Source: Streptomyces sp. NBC_00353 (GTDB lineage: Bacteria; Actinomycetota; Actinomycetes; Streptomycetales; Streptomycetaceae). Taken from it: a DNA stretch of 64,000 nt. This document shows, one piece after another, positions 7,594 to 15,726 of the stretch. The DNA is taken from contig NZ_CP107985.1 of NCBI RefSeq assembly GCF_036108815.1, forward strand, positions 2,294,001 through 2,358,000. Direction: 5' to 3'. Below the pieces are notes generated by a model that saw only the letters and a program-made list of their open reading frames with translations, had not been told where the DNA came from and did not search any database. The stretch's first letter is position 1, and each line of letters starts with the position of its first letter. The position numbers and the translations under genes were made by a program.

Positions 7594-8568
7594 GTGACGA
7601 TCACCTCTCCCCACCTCGGCAGTTCGCAGGCGTGGACAGACGCCCAGCTGCTGTATGCCCTGGAAGAGGTGGTGGAGAAGGAGCTCAACCGCCATCTCAA
7701 GGTCGCCAAGGACTGGATGCCCCACGAGTACGTGCCGTTCTCGGACGGCAGGAACTTCCCCGGCATCTTCGAGGACGGCGAGGCCTGGCAGGCCGACCAG
7801 TCCAAGGTCACCGACATCGGCAAGATCGCACTGGTCGTCAACCTGCTGACCGAGGACAACCTCCCCAGCTACCACCACGAGATCGCCTCCCTCTTCGGCC
7901 GTGACGGCGCCTGGGGCACCTGGGTGCACCGCTGGACCGCCGAGGAGGGCCGGCACGGCATCGTGATGCGCGACTACCTGCTCACTTCGCGGGCGGTCGA
8001 CCCGGACAAGCTGGAGCAGTTCCGGATGGCGCACATGGCGGAGGGCTTCGAGTCCGACAACCGCCACTCGATGCTGCACTCGGTGGCGTACGTCGCTTTC
8101 CAGGAGCTCGCGACCCGCGTCTCGCACCGCAACACCGGTCACCAGTCGGGCGACCCCGTCTGCGACCGCATGCTGTCGCGCATCGCCACCGACGAGAACC
8201 TGCACATGGTCTTCTACCGCAACCTGCTCGGTGCGGCCTTCGAGCTCGCCCCGGACCTGACGATGCAGGCCGTGCGCGACGTCGTGGTCAACTTCCGGAT
8301 GCCCGGCCACGGGATGCCCGGCTTCGAGCGGGCCGCCGCGCAGATGGCGATCGGCGAGATCTACAACATGCGGATCCACCACGACGACGTGATCCAGCCC
8401 GTGCTGCGCTACCTGAAGGTCCTGGACATCGACGGGCTCGGCCCGGACGGACTGAAGGCGCAGGAGGAGCTGGGGCTGTACATGGGCGGCCTGGACAGCG
8501 AGGCCGCCAAGTTCGACGAGAAGCTGGCCGCGCGCAAGGCGCGGATGGCAGCCCGCGCGGGCGCCTGA
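7594..8568 (+). CDS. Acyl-ACP desaturase (soluble diiron stearoyl-ACP desaturase family)
   Basis: The protein has 324 residues from GTG 7594, with an AGGAG ribosome-binding site six bases upstream. The diiron ligand motifs are EEGRHG and DENLHM (EExxH and DExxH), with the flanking helix WVHRWTAEEGRH typical of DesA-type acyl-ACP desaturases. It has no membrane segments, so it is a soluble enzyme that uses reduced ferredoxin and oxygen to place a cis double bond in acyl-ACP. It helps set membrane fluidity. It is monocistronic, with a palindromic operator upstream and a strong terminator 24 bp after the stop. Confidence 0.93.
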   Translation: MTITSPHLGSSQAWTDAQLLYALEEVVEKELNRHLKVAKDWMPHEYVPFSDGRNFPGIFEDGEAWQADQSKVTDIGKIALVVNLLTEDNLPSYHHEIASLFGRDGAWGTWVHRWTAEEGRHGIVMRDYLLTSRAVDPDKLEQFRMAHMAEGFESDNRHSMLHSVAYVAFQELATRVSHRNTGHQSGDPVCDRMLSRIATDENLHMVFYRNLLGAAFELAPDLTMQAVRDVVVNFRMPGHGMPGFERAAAQMAIGEIYNMRIHHDDVIQPVLRYLKVLDIDGLGPDGLKAQEELGLYMGGLDSEAAKFDEKLAARKARMAARAGA

Positions 8569-8591
8569 CCCACGGACCCCACAGCTCATCG

Positions 8592-8623
8592 ACGGCCCAC
8601 GAGCCCGCTCACTCGTGGGCCGT
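8592..8623. terminator. Intrinsic terminator between desaturase and SDR genes
   Basis: A perfect 12-bp stem, ACGGCCCACGAG / CTCGTGGGCCGT, with an 8-nt loop lies 24 bp after the desaturase stop and 82 bp after the end of the convergent SDR gene. It has no U-tract, as is common in Streptomyces, and could act in both directions. Confidence 0.75.
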
Positions 8624-8704
8624 TCTGCGTGGACGGCGTCGCGCACGTCGGGGACCGGGTGCCGGCGCAACAGCCTCAGCTGGGTGCGGCGTGCGGCGGC
8701 GGAG

Positions 8705-10105
8705 TCACCATGCCGCTTCCCGGTAGTCCTTGAGGAAGACGCCGGAGACGGGCGATCCCGCCTCGCCGCACACGACCGGGTGATAGACGCGGGCGGCGCC
8801 GTCCACGATGTCGAGCGGAGTACGGAAGCCTCCCGCGGCGATCCGTTCCTTCTTCGGCACCGGATTCTCGTCGGTGATCCAGCCGGTGTCGACGGCGCAC
8901 ATATGGACGCCCTGGGCGGCGAGTTCGGCGCCGCTGGTGCGGGTCAGCATGTTGAGGGCGGCCTTCGCCATGTTGGTGTGCGGGTGCCCGCCGGTCTTGT
9001 TCCGTACCGCGAACCGGCCTTCCACCGCCGTCACATTGACGATGTAGCGGCGCGGCCGCGGGGAGGCCAGCAGAAGGGGGAGCAGCCGGTCGCAGAGGAG
9101 CGCGGGGGCCAGAGCGTTGACGAGCTGGGTCTCCAGGATTTCGGCGGGGTCCAGTTCACCGATCCGCGCTGACCAGGAGTTCACGGGCGCGGTGTCGGGG
9201 AGCAGGCCCGCCTCGTCGACGGCGGGCAGCGGACCCGCGTCGTCGGTGCGGCGCAGCAGTCCGGTCTCCACGGCGTCGGGCAGCACGAGCGCCAGTGCGC
9301 TCGACGCGGAGGGGCGTTCGAGGGCGGTCATCGGTGCATAACCGGGGGCACGGAGCACACCGGCGGGCAGTGTTCCGTACTCCCCCGCCGCCAGCGACGC
9401 ATACGACCGGGGTGGACGGCGCACGGTCTGGGCGGCGTTGTTGATCAGGATGTCGAGCGGCTCGCCCGTTTCCCGCAACTGCTCGCACAGGCCGAGGACC
9501 TGGCGCGGGTCGCGGAGGTCGACGGCGGCGACGGTGAGCCGGTCGAGCCATTTCGGGCTGTCTTCGACGGCCCGGAAACGGCGCAGGGTGTCGTGCGGGA
9601 AGCGGGTGGTGACGACGAGTTCGGCGCCGTCCCTCAGCATCATCAGCGCCAGTTGGAAGCCGATCTTGACCCGGCCTCCGGTGAGGAGGGCGCGGCGTCC
9701 CGACAGATCCGTGGAGAGCGCGCGACGGGACCGGTTCTCCGTCGCGCATTCCGGGCAGAGCAGATGGTAGAAGGCGTCGACCTGCCGGTACCGGGTCTTG
9801 CAGATGTAGCAACGCCGGGCCCGCGCCAGCGTTCCCGCCGGACGCACGGGTACCGCGCCGGAGTCCAGCGGGGCGTCCTCGCGCCGGTCGGCCGCACCGG
9901 TCGCCGTCGCCGAGGTGACGGCTGCGTCGGCCACGATCCGCTGCTCGCCGCGTATTTTGCGGCGCCCCAGCCGGCCGTCGCGGGTGAACGAGGCGGCGAC
10001 CTGTTCGGCGCGCAGCCGGGCGGGGGCGTCGGCGGGCAGTGCCCGGAGCCGGCCGACGAGCCGGTCGAAGGCCGCCAGGTCCTCGTCCGTGAAGCCACTG
10101 TCCAT
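8705..10105 (-). CDS. Atypical SDR-family protein with N-terminal zinc-ribbon
   Basis: The protein has 466 residues from ATG 10105, with GAGGGGCGG as ribosome-binding site. About 130 N-terminal residues include CYICKTRY and CPEC 18 residues apart, a likely zinc ribbon. A Rossmann/SDR domain follows, with ALLTGGRVKIG, DILINNAAQTVRRPP and NVTAVEGRF. Key SDR residues differ from the classical pattern: the middle Gly of TGxxxGxG is Lys, and the residue four before the conserved Lys (TNMAK) is Thr instead of the catalytic Tyr. Either it acts by other chemistry or it binds nucleotide without classical reduction. A normal SDR has 250-300 residues. The start lies 15 bp after a tRNA-like sequence on the same strand. 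Confidence 0.82.
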   Translation of the reverse strand: MDSGFTDEDLAAFDRLVGRLRALPADAPARLRAEQVAASFTRDGRLGRRKIRGEQRIVADAAVTSATATGAADRREDAPLDSGAVPVRPAGTLARARRCYICKTRYRQVDAFYHLLCPECATENRSRRALSTDLSGRRALLTGGRVKIGFQLALMMLRDGAELVVTTRFPHDTLRRFRAVEDSPKWLDRLTVAAVDLRDPRQVLGLCEQLRETGEPLDILINNAAQTVRRPPRSYASLAAGEYGTLPAGVLRAPGYAPMTALERPSASSALALVLPDAVETGLLRRTDDAGPLPAVDEAGLLPDTAPVNSWSARIGELDPAEILETQLVNALAPALLCDRLLPLLLASPRPRRYIVNVTAVEGRFAVRNKTGGHPHTNMAKAALNMLTRTSGAELAAQGVHMCAVDTGWITDENPVPKKERIAAGGFRTPLDIVDGAARVYHPVVCGEAGSPVSGVFLKDYREAAW

Positions 10106-10120
10106 CGATCCGCCCCTCGC

Positions 10121-10193
10121 GGTCCCCGGCCGGAATCGAACCGGCGTCCTTCCGCATGCCGTGCGGACGCGACTGCCTCTGCGCTACGGGGCC
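10121..10193 (-). tRNA. tRNA-like sequence 1, cloverleaf with GGC at the anticodon position (possibly a pseudo-tRNA)
   Basis: Read on the minus strand, a 73-nt cloverleaf can be drawn. The acceptor pairs GGCCCCG with CGGGGAC with a G-A mismatch at 2:71, followed by TA, D-stem GCGC with loop AGAGGCAG, and anticodon stem TCCGC/GCGGA with loop ACGGCAT. The T-arm is GCCGG-TTCGATT-CCGGC. The anticodon position reads GGC (Ala), but position 33 is C instead of the near-universal U. No CCA is encoded. A competing hairpin (GCGTCC with GGACGC) is possible. It ends 15 bp before the SDR start codon. Confidence 0.55.
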
Positions 10194-10209
10194 CCGAGAG
10201 GAGGACCTG

Positions 10210-10281
10210 CCAGAACGGCCGGATTCGAACCGACGTATCCACCCCGGCGAGGCGGCGCGCCTGCCTCTGCGCTACGTCCGG
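10210..10281 (-). tRNA. tRNA-like sequence 2, cloverleaf with GCC at the anticodon position (possibly a pseudo-tRNA)
   Basis: A second cloverleaf lies 16 bp upstream of the first on the same strand. The acceptor is CCGGACG with CGTTCTG (C-T mismatch at 2:71, one G-T pair). The D-arm GCGC-AGAGGCAG-GCGC has the same loop as copy 1. The anticodon stem is CCGCC/GGTGG with loop TCGCCGG, and the T-arm is GTCGG-TTCGAAT-CCGGC. The anticodon position reads GCC (Gly) and position 33 is again C. Pairing continues outward (TGCC with GGCA), giving an unusually long acceptor stem. No CCA is encoded. It begins 14 bp after the GMC oxidoreductase stop. Confidence 0.55.
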
Positions 10282-10295
10282 GCATTGGGGAGATC

Positions 10296-11915
10296 CTAAC
10301 CAGCTGTCACCCTTGCGTCCTCACGAATTATTTCGGCCGCCCGCTCGGCGATGGCCACCGTGGGCGCATGGGTGTGTCCACGGGTGATGCGTGGCATCAC
10401 CGACGCGTCGACCACCCGCAGCCCCGCCACGCCGCGCACCCGCAGCCGGGGGTCGGTCACCGAGGCCGCGTCCTCGCCCATCCTGCAGGTGCCGACCGGA
10501 TGGTAGAGCGTCTCGGCTCCGGTACGGATCGCCTCGGCGAGACGCGCGTCGTCGACCGGGCCGGGGTACGGGCCCATCGGACCCGAGGTGTGCGCGGCCA
10601 GGGGCGCGGCGGCGAACAGGGACTCGGCGCGGCGGACTCCGGCGACCATGCGCTGCAGGTCCGACTCGGCGGTCAGATAGCCGGGGTCGATGCGGACGCC
10701 CGGGGCACCGTCGGCGTTCTCACCGGTGTCCGGGTCCAGGGTGATACGGCCGGCGCTCTCGGGCTGGAGCAGAACCACGCCGATGGTGATGCCGTGTTCG
10801 GTCGGGGCGGTCAGACCGTGGTTGATGAACGGAGCCGGGGCAAATATCAGCTCCAGGTCGGGCGCGGCGAGTTCCGGGGTGGAGCGGATGAACGCCACCG
10901 CTTCGGCGAGGTTCGAGGTGAGCGGCCCACGACGCGCCAGCAGGAAGCGGCCGACATTGGCGAGACTGTCGGCTCCGGTCATGGTCACCGGCTGCGGACA
11001 GTGCACGGTCACGGCGAAGGACAGATGGTCCTGGAGATTGCGGCCCACGTCCGGGGATGCGGCCCGCACCTCGATGCCGGACTCACGCAACTGGTCCGGG
11101 TCGCCGATGCCGGAGCGAAGCAGCAGCTGCGGTGATCCGATCGCTCCGGCACTGAGGATGACCTCGCGGCGTGCGGTGAGCGTGGCCGCGCCGTGGCCGC
11201 CTTCGGTGACGACGCCGGTGACGCGGGTGGCGTCGTCGGTGTCGAAGGCCAGGCTGCGGATGCGGGTTCCGGTGAGGACGTCGAGGTTGGCGCGGCGGCC
11301 GGCCGGCTTGAGGTAGCCGTCGGCGGCGCTCCAGCGGCGGCCCCGGTGGACACTGACCGGGGTGAGGGCACTGCCACTGTGGTCGGGGGCGTTCAGCTCG
11401 GGCAGGAACGGCAGACCTTCCAGCGAGCAGGCGTCGAGGAAGGCGGCCGTCAGTGGGCTGGGGGCGCGTGGCGGCGAGATGAAGAGGGGACCCTCGGTGC
11501 CGTACACCGTGCCGTCGCCGGTCGGACCGGTCCACCGCTCCGCTCGGCGGAAATACTGTACGAGCGCATCGTGGGACCAGTCCGCACCGGCTGACCCGGC
11601 CCAGGCGTCGTAGTCGTCGCGGTGCCCGCGGACCCACATCATGGCGTTGATCGACGAGCATCCGCCGAGGGTGTGGCCCCGGGGCCAGTACAGTTCCCGG
11701 CCGCCGAGGGCCGGTTGCTTCACCGTACTGAAGTCCCAGTCGTACGCGGTCTTGAAGAGCTTCGGGAAGGCGGCCGGAATCCGGATCTCCGGCTTTCGGT
11801 CACGCCCGCCCGACTCGACGAGCGCGACCCGGACGGTGGGGTCCTCGGAGAGTCGCGCGGCCAGCACACAGCCGGCCGACCCCGCCCCGACGACGATGTA
11901 GTCGTACTCGCTCAA
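10296..11915 (-). CDS. GMC family oxidoreductase (choline/alcohol dehydrogenase-like flavoprotein)
   Basis: The protein has 539 residues. An N-terminal FAD-binding motif, YIVVGAGSAGCVLAARLSE, is followed by the GMC signature WPRGHTLGGCSSINAMMWVRG. The second GMC signature is GAIGSPQLLLRSGIG, and the C-terminal catalytic region has YHPVGTCRMG and MPRITRGHTHAPTVAIAE. The family oxidises alcohols, choline or related substrates with FAD and passes electrons to oxygen or carriers. It is predicted to be cytosolic, as there is no signal peptide. The two tRNA-like sequences and the SDR gene follow on the same strand with gaps of 14-16 bp. The substrate is not determinable from sequence. Confidence 0.92.
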   Translation of the reverse strand: MSEYDYIVVGAGSAGCVLAARLSEDPTVRVALVESGGRDRKPEIRIPAAFPKLFKTAYDWDFSTVKQPALGGRELYWPRGHTLGGCSSINAMMWVRGHRDDYDAWAGSAGADWSHDALVQYFRRAERWTGPTGDGTVYGTEGPLFISPPRAPSPLTAAFLDACSLEGLPFLPELNAPDHSGSALTPVSVHRGRRWSAADGYLKPAGRRANLDVLTGTRIRSLAFDTDDATRVTGVVTEGGHGAATLTARREVILSAGAIGSPQLLLRSGIGDPDQLRESGIEVRAASPDVGRNLQDHLSFAVTVHCPQPVTMTGADSLANVGRFLLARRGPLTSNLAEAVAFIRSTPELAAPDLELIFAPAPFINHGLTAPTEHGITIGVVLLQPESAGRITLDPDTGENADGAPGVRIDPGYLTAESDLQRMVAGVRRAESLFAAAPLAAHTSGPMGPYPGPVDDARLAEAIRTGAETLYHPVGTCRMGEDAASVTDPRLRVRGVAGLRVVDASVMPRITRGHTHAPTVAIAERAAEIIREDARVTAG

Positions 11916-11982
11916 CTCGGCTCCTCCTGGACTGTGGACTCAGGAACGCGCAGGGCCGAATTGTGGCATGTACAGGGGAAGT

Positions 11983-12237
11983 TCAGGCCTGCTTGCGCTC
12001 AACTCTGCGCAACCGTTCCCGCTCCTTCTCCGAGAGGCCGCCCCAGACGCCGAACCGCTCGTCGTTGTCGAGGGCGTACTCCAGGCAGGCCTCCCGGCCC
12101 TCGCAGGCGTTGCACAACTGCTTGGCCTCACGTGTGGAGCTGCCGGGGGCAGGGAAGAAGAATTCGGGTCCCGCTTGCGCGCACAGCGCTGTCTCCTGCC
12201 AGGCGAGTGCGGGGTCGGTCACGGTGTTGATCAGCAT
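11983..12237 (-). CDS. WhiB-family (Wbl) iron-sulfur transcriptional regulator
   Basis: The protein has 84 residues from ATG 12237 (MLINTVTDPALAW); a TTG at 12276 would give a longer, less likely form. The four cysteines that bind the [4Fe-4S] cluster are present: one in TALCAQ, then LCNACEGREACLEY (Cys-x2-Cys-x5-Cys). They are followed by the GVWGG turn (RFGVWGGLSEKERERL) and a basic C-terminus (RRVERKQA). Wbl proteins bind the principal sigma factor and tune development, redox response or antibiotic resistance. It is monocistronic. I do not assign it to a specific Wbl member. Confidence 0.93.
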   Translation of the reverse strand: MLINTVTDPALAWQETALCAQAGPEFFFPAPGSSTREAKQLCNACEGREACLEYALDNDERFGVWGGLSEKERERLRRVERKQA

Positions 12238-12310
12238 GGCGGACACAGTGCCCGGTCGCGATAAACGACTGATCAACGACGCATCAATGCGGAGCTCGCA
12301 CGGCCTCCGG

Positions 12311-13111
12311 TCAGCTCCCCGGTGTCCCGGCGCTCTTGATCACCGCGAAGTGTGCCCCGTACGGATCGGCGACATTGGCGAGCGTGCCCACACCCTGCAC
12401 GTCCATGGGTTCCAGCGTCAGCTTGCCGCCCAGCCGCTCGACGTCCGCGACCGCGGCGTCGCAGTCGTCGACTTCGAAGTACGGCAGCCAGTGCGGTCCC
12501 AGAACGGCCTGGGTCGGAACGGTGTTGAGGGGTACGATCCCGCCGAAGTCGGCCTCGTCGCCGCCACCCTCGGTGCGGATCGCAGTGTAGGACCCACCGC
12601 CGCCGGGGAACGGCGTCCGGGAGGTGTCCCACCCGAAGACAGCGCGGTAGAACGCGGCGGCCGCGGGCACGTCCGGGGTGTACAGCTCGGCCCAGCAGAG
12701 CGTGCGCGCAACGCCCACCGCGCCCAGGCCCGGGACCTTTCTCGGCTGCCAGGTCCCGAAGTACGCCCCGCCCCGGTCGGTGAAGCCGCCCATCCGGCCG
12801 AAATCGAGGATGTCCATGGGCGGGAAGGGCACCGTGCCGCGGGCCTGCTCGACCGACTTCGCCGTGGCATCGACGTCAGGCGTCCGGAAGTAGACCGACC
12901 AGGACGACTTCGCCTGCTCCGGCGGGACGGTCATCGCGCCCGCGACAGACTTCCCGTCCAGCATGAACATCCCGTATCCGCCGGTCTCGGGACCGCCGGG
13001 CACGAATTCCCAGCCGAAGAGGCCTCGGTAGAAGGTGGTGGCCCCATCGAGGTCGGGCGTGCCGAGATCGAGCCAGTTGGGGGATCCGGTGACAAAATCG
13101 GTGGTGAGCAT
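12311..13111 (-). CDS. VOC family protein with two glyoxalase/bleomycin-resistance domains
   Basis: The protein has 266 residues built from two tandem vicinal-oxygen-chelate domains. The first half starts NWLDLGTPDLDGATTFYRGL, and the second repeats the pattern with CWAELYTPDVPAAAAFYRAV and ends NVADPYGAHFAVIKS. The paired beta-alpha-beta modules form one metal-binding or drug-binding cavity. Most two-domain members in Streptomyces are annotated as hydroxylases or glyoxalases without proof. No signal peptide is present. Nothing nearby points to a substrate. Confidence 0.9.
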   Translation of the reverse strand: MLTTDFVTGSPNWLDLGTPDLDGATTFYRGLFGWEFVPGGPETGGYGMFMLDGKSVAGAMTVPPEQAKSSWSVYFRTPDVDATAKSVEQARGTVPFPPMDILDFGRMGGFTDRGGAYFGTWQPRKVPGLGAVGVARTLCWAELYTPDVPAAAAFYRAVFGWDTSRTPFPGGGGSYTAIRTEGGGDEADFGGIVPLNTVPTQAVLGPHWLPYFEVDDCDAAVADVERLGGKLTLEPMDVQGVGTLANVADPYGAHFAVIKSAGTPGS

Positions 13112-13530
13112 CGCGCGGCTCCTTCAGCGAGTCCCGTACCTGTACTGCAGCGGTATCTCCTGACCTTCCGAGTCTTGCACCGGGCGCTGACAACCGCGGT
13201 CCGCGCAACGCCGGAATCCATTGCGCCGGAGCACGGCGGCCTCGGTGCCGCCCGCCGCAGGTCATGTGCGGGTCGCTCCGGCGGTACGGGCGACGTCCGC
13301 GCTGATCACGCAGGCGCGCACCGAGTGGTTCCTGACGCAGGCGCGGACCTGTGTGTCGGCCCTGGAGGCCCTGCCGCTCGTCCCGGTCGAACGCCGCCCG
13401 CCCGCACCCTGGCCGTCCACCGTTACCGGCCCGCCCGGCCGTCCCTGTCATCGGCCCGTGGCACGATATGTCTCACTCGGGCAGGTGTCGGGCAAGACGG
13501 CAGCGGGGCTGCGCGGACAGAGGAACGTAC
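13112..13530. other. 419-bp gap before the SNF2 helicase gene
   Basis: This gap lies between the divergent VOC and helicase genes. It has long open frames on both strands, as expected for high-GC DNA, but none resembles a family I know. It presumably carries both promoters. An AGAGGAAC sequence near 13519 serves as ribosome-binding site for the helicase start. Confidence 0.4.
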
Positions 13531-15723
13531 ATGACAGAGGCCGGGGAGACGGATACCGGGGCTCCGACGGGGAAGGCCGCCCGGGAGTTGCTCGCGCGCG
13601 CCGAGCAGCTGCTGGGCGCCGCTCGTGCGGTGCTGTCCGATCACACCCGCGCCGTCGAGGCCATACACGCCGAACTCACCCCGATCCTCGACTCCCTGAT
13701 CCGCCGCGAGCTGGCCGCCATCCCGGTCTCCCGGCTCAAGGACGTCACCGAGGGCCGGTTGCGCATCGGCGCGGTCGAGCAGGCCGGTTACGCCACCGTC
13801 GGCCAGGTCCACGAGGCCAATCGGTACGAGCTCCGTCAGATTCCCGGCGTCGGTGCGCAGACCGCCGACCAGGTGCTGGCCGCCGCCGGGCAGATCGCCC
13901 ACGCGGTACGCGACACGGTCGCCGTCCGGATCGATGTGGAAGCGCCGGACGAGTCCACCACCGCCCTGATCACGGCCCTGCACCGGCTGGTCGAGGCCGG
14001 ACCGGACGTCCGGCGGGCGGTGGACGCGGCCCGACGGCTCGTCGGCCGACTGGAGCCGCTGCTGACGGAGGCCGGGCCGGCCCGTGGGCGGCTGCGCATG
14101 CTGTTCTCCGGCCGGCAGGCCCGCGCGACGGCGCTCGCCGCCGTCGCGTCCGTACGGACCGTCGTCACGGACGCGGCGGAGCGCGGACTTCCGCTGCTGT
14201 TCGGGCAGGTGTCGGTCGATCTGCTGCGGGCCCCGGAGTCGGACGTCGCGGCCTGGGTCGACTTCGAGCTGCGGTCCGCCGAGTACTACAGCCTGCTCGC
14301 CGAGGTGTCGGGCACCGGCCCCGACCGGCACGCCGCCGAGGGGTTCCTCCCCTCCGGGATCGCGGACCGGGTGCGCGGGGTGCGGCTCGACGACGCGCAC
14401 CTGCGGGTCTCGCTGCGCGGATACCAGTCGTTCGGCGCCCGTTTCGCGCTCGCGCAGAAGCGGGTGATTCTCGGCGACGAGATGGGGCTCGGCAAGACCG
14501 TGCAGGCCATTGCCGCGCTCGCGCACCTCGCGGCGCGGGGCGAGACGCACTTCCTGGTGGTGTGCCCGTCGAGCGTGCTGATCAACTGGGCGCGCGAGGT
14601 CCGGGCCCGCTCCACGCTGCGGGTCCTGCCGGTGCACGGCCCCGAGCGGCAGGAGGCGTTCGCCGAGTGGCACGAGCGCGGCGGGGTCGCCCTCACCACG
14701 TTCGACGCTCTGCACACCCTGCCGGCCGCCCGGGACGGAGGGAAGCGGCCCGGCATGCTGGTCGTCGACGAGGCCCACTACGTCAAGAACCCGGCCACCC
14801 GCCGCTCGCGCGCGGTGTCCGGCTGGGCAGGACACACCGACCGGGTGCTCTTCCTGACCGGTACGCCGATGGAGAACCGCGTCGAGGAGTTCCGCAGCCT
14901 GGTCCGCCATCTCCAGCCCGAACTGGCCCCGTCCATCAGCACCACCCATGGTGTCGCGGGTTCGCACGCCTTCCGCAGAGCCGTCGCGCCCGCCTATCTG
15001 CGCCGCAACCAGGAGGACGTGCTGACCGAACTCCCTGCGCTGGTGCAGGTCGACGAGTGGGAGGAGTTCAGCGAGGCCGATCTTGCCGTCTACCGCGAGG
15101 CGGTCGCCGCCGGGCAGTTCATGCGGATGCGCCGGGCGGCGTACGCCCGCCCCGAGACCTCGGCAAAGCTGAACCGGCTGCGCGAGCTGGTCACGGAGGC
15201 CGCCGGCAACGGGCTCAAGGTCGTCGTGTTCTCGTACTTTCGCGAAGTGCTCGCCACGGTCCGGGAGGCCTTGGGCGAAGGCATGTTCGGACCGGTCTCC
15301 GGGAACGTTCCGGCCGCCCGGCGGCAGGAGCTGATCGACGAGTTCAGCGCGGCGGACGGCCATGCGGTCCTGCTGAGCCAGATCCAGGCAGGTGGCGTCG
15401 GACTGAACATGCAGGCCGCGTCGGTGGTCATCCTCTGCGAGCCGCAGATCAAGCCGACGATGGAGCACCAGGCCGTGGCCCGCGCCCACCGGATGGGGCA
15501 GATACGCACGGTCCAGGTGCACCGGCTGCTCGCGACGGACAGTGTCGACCAGCGGATGCTGGACATCCTGGCCCGCAAGGAGCGGCTGTTCGACGCGTAC
15601 GCACGGCGCAGCGATGTCGCCGAGACGACACCGGACGCCGTGGACGTGTCGGAGAGAAGCCTGGCCCGGCGCATCGTCGAGGAGGAGCAGCTGCGCCTCG
15701 CGACGGGCACGACCGGAGGCTGA
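13531..15723 (+). CDS. SNF2-type DEAD/DEAH helicase with N-terminal helix-hairpin-helix
   Basis: The protein has 730 residues from ATG 13531. An N-terminal region of about 300 residues contains a helix-hairpin-helix motif (RQIPGVGAQTADQVLAAAG, about residues 107-125), a non-specific DNA-binding element. The SNF2 ATPase core has motif I DEMGLGKTVQ, DEAH-type motif II VVDEAHYVKNPATR, motif III FLTGTPMENRVEEF, and C-terminal motifs GGVGLNMQAASVVI and QAVARAHRMGQIRTVQVHRL. SNF2 enzymes use ATP to translocate on duplex DNA and remodel protein-DNA complexes; bacterial members have roles in repair or transcription. It ends 3 bp from the convergent laccase gene. The specific role is unknown. Confidence 0.92.
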   Translation: MTEAGETDTGAPTGKAARELLARAEQLLGAARAVLSDHTRAVEAIHAELTPILDSLIRRELAAIPVSRLKDVTEGRLRIGAVEQAGYATVGQVHEANRYELRQIPGVGAQTADQVLAAAGQIAHAVRDTVAVRIDVEAPDESTTALITALHRLVEAGPDVRRAVDAARRLVGRLEPLLTEAGPARGRLRMLFSGRQARATALAAVASVRTVVTDAAERGLPLLFGQVSVDLLRAPESDVAAWVDFELRSAEYYSLLAEVSGTGPDRHAAEGFLPSGIADRVRGVRLDDAHLRVSLRGYQSFGARFALAQKRVILGDEMGLGKTVQAIAALAHLAARGETHFLVVCPSSVLINWAREVRARSTLRVLPVHGPERQEAFAEWHERGGVALTTFDALHTLPAARDGGKRPGMLVVDEAHYVKNPATRRSRAVSGWAGHTDRVLFLTGTPMENRVEEFRSLVRHLQPELAPSISTTHGVAGSHAFRRAVAPAYLRRNQEDVLTELPALVQVDEWEEFSEADLAVYREAVAAGQFMRMRRAAYARPETSAKLNRLRELVTEAAGNGLKVVVFSYFREVLATVREALGEGMFGPVSGNVPAARRQELIDEFSAADGHAVLLSQIQAGGVGLNMQAASVVILCEPQIKPTMEHQAVARAHRMGQIRTVQVHRLLATDSVDQRMLDILARKERLFDAYARRSDVAETTPDAVDVSERSLARRIVEEEQLRLATGTTGG

Positions 15724-15726
15724 TCC

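Noticed and set aside
13423..15522. 699-codon minus-strand frame opposite the SNF2 helicase
   Set aside because: The plus strand has complete helicase motifs. The antisense frame has no family features and biased composition.
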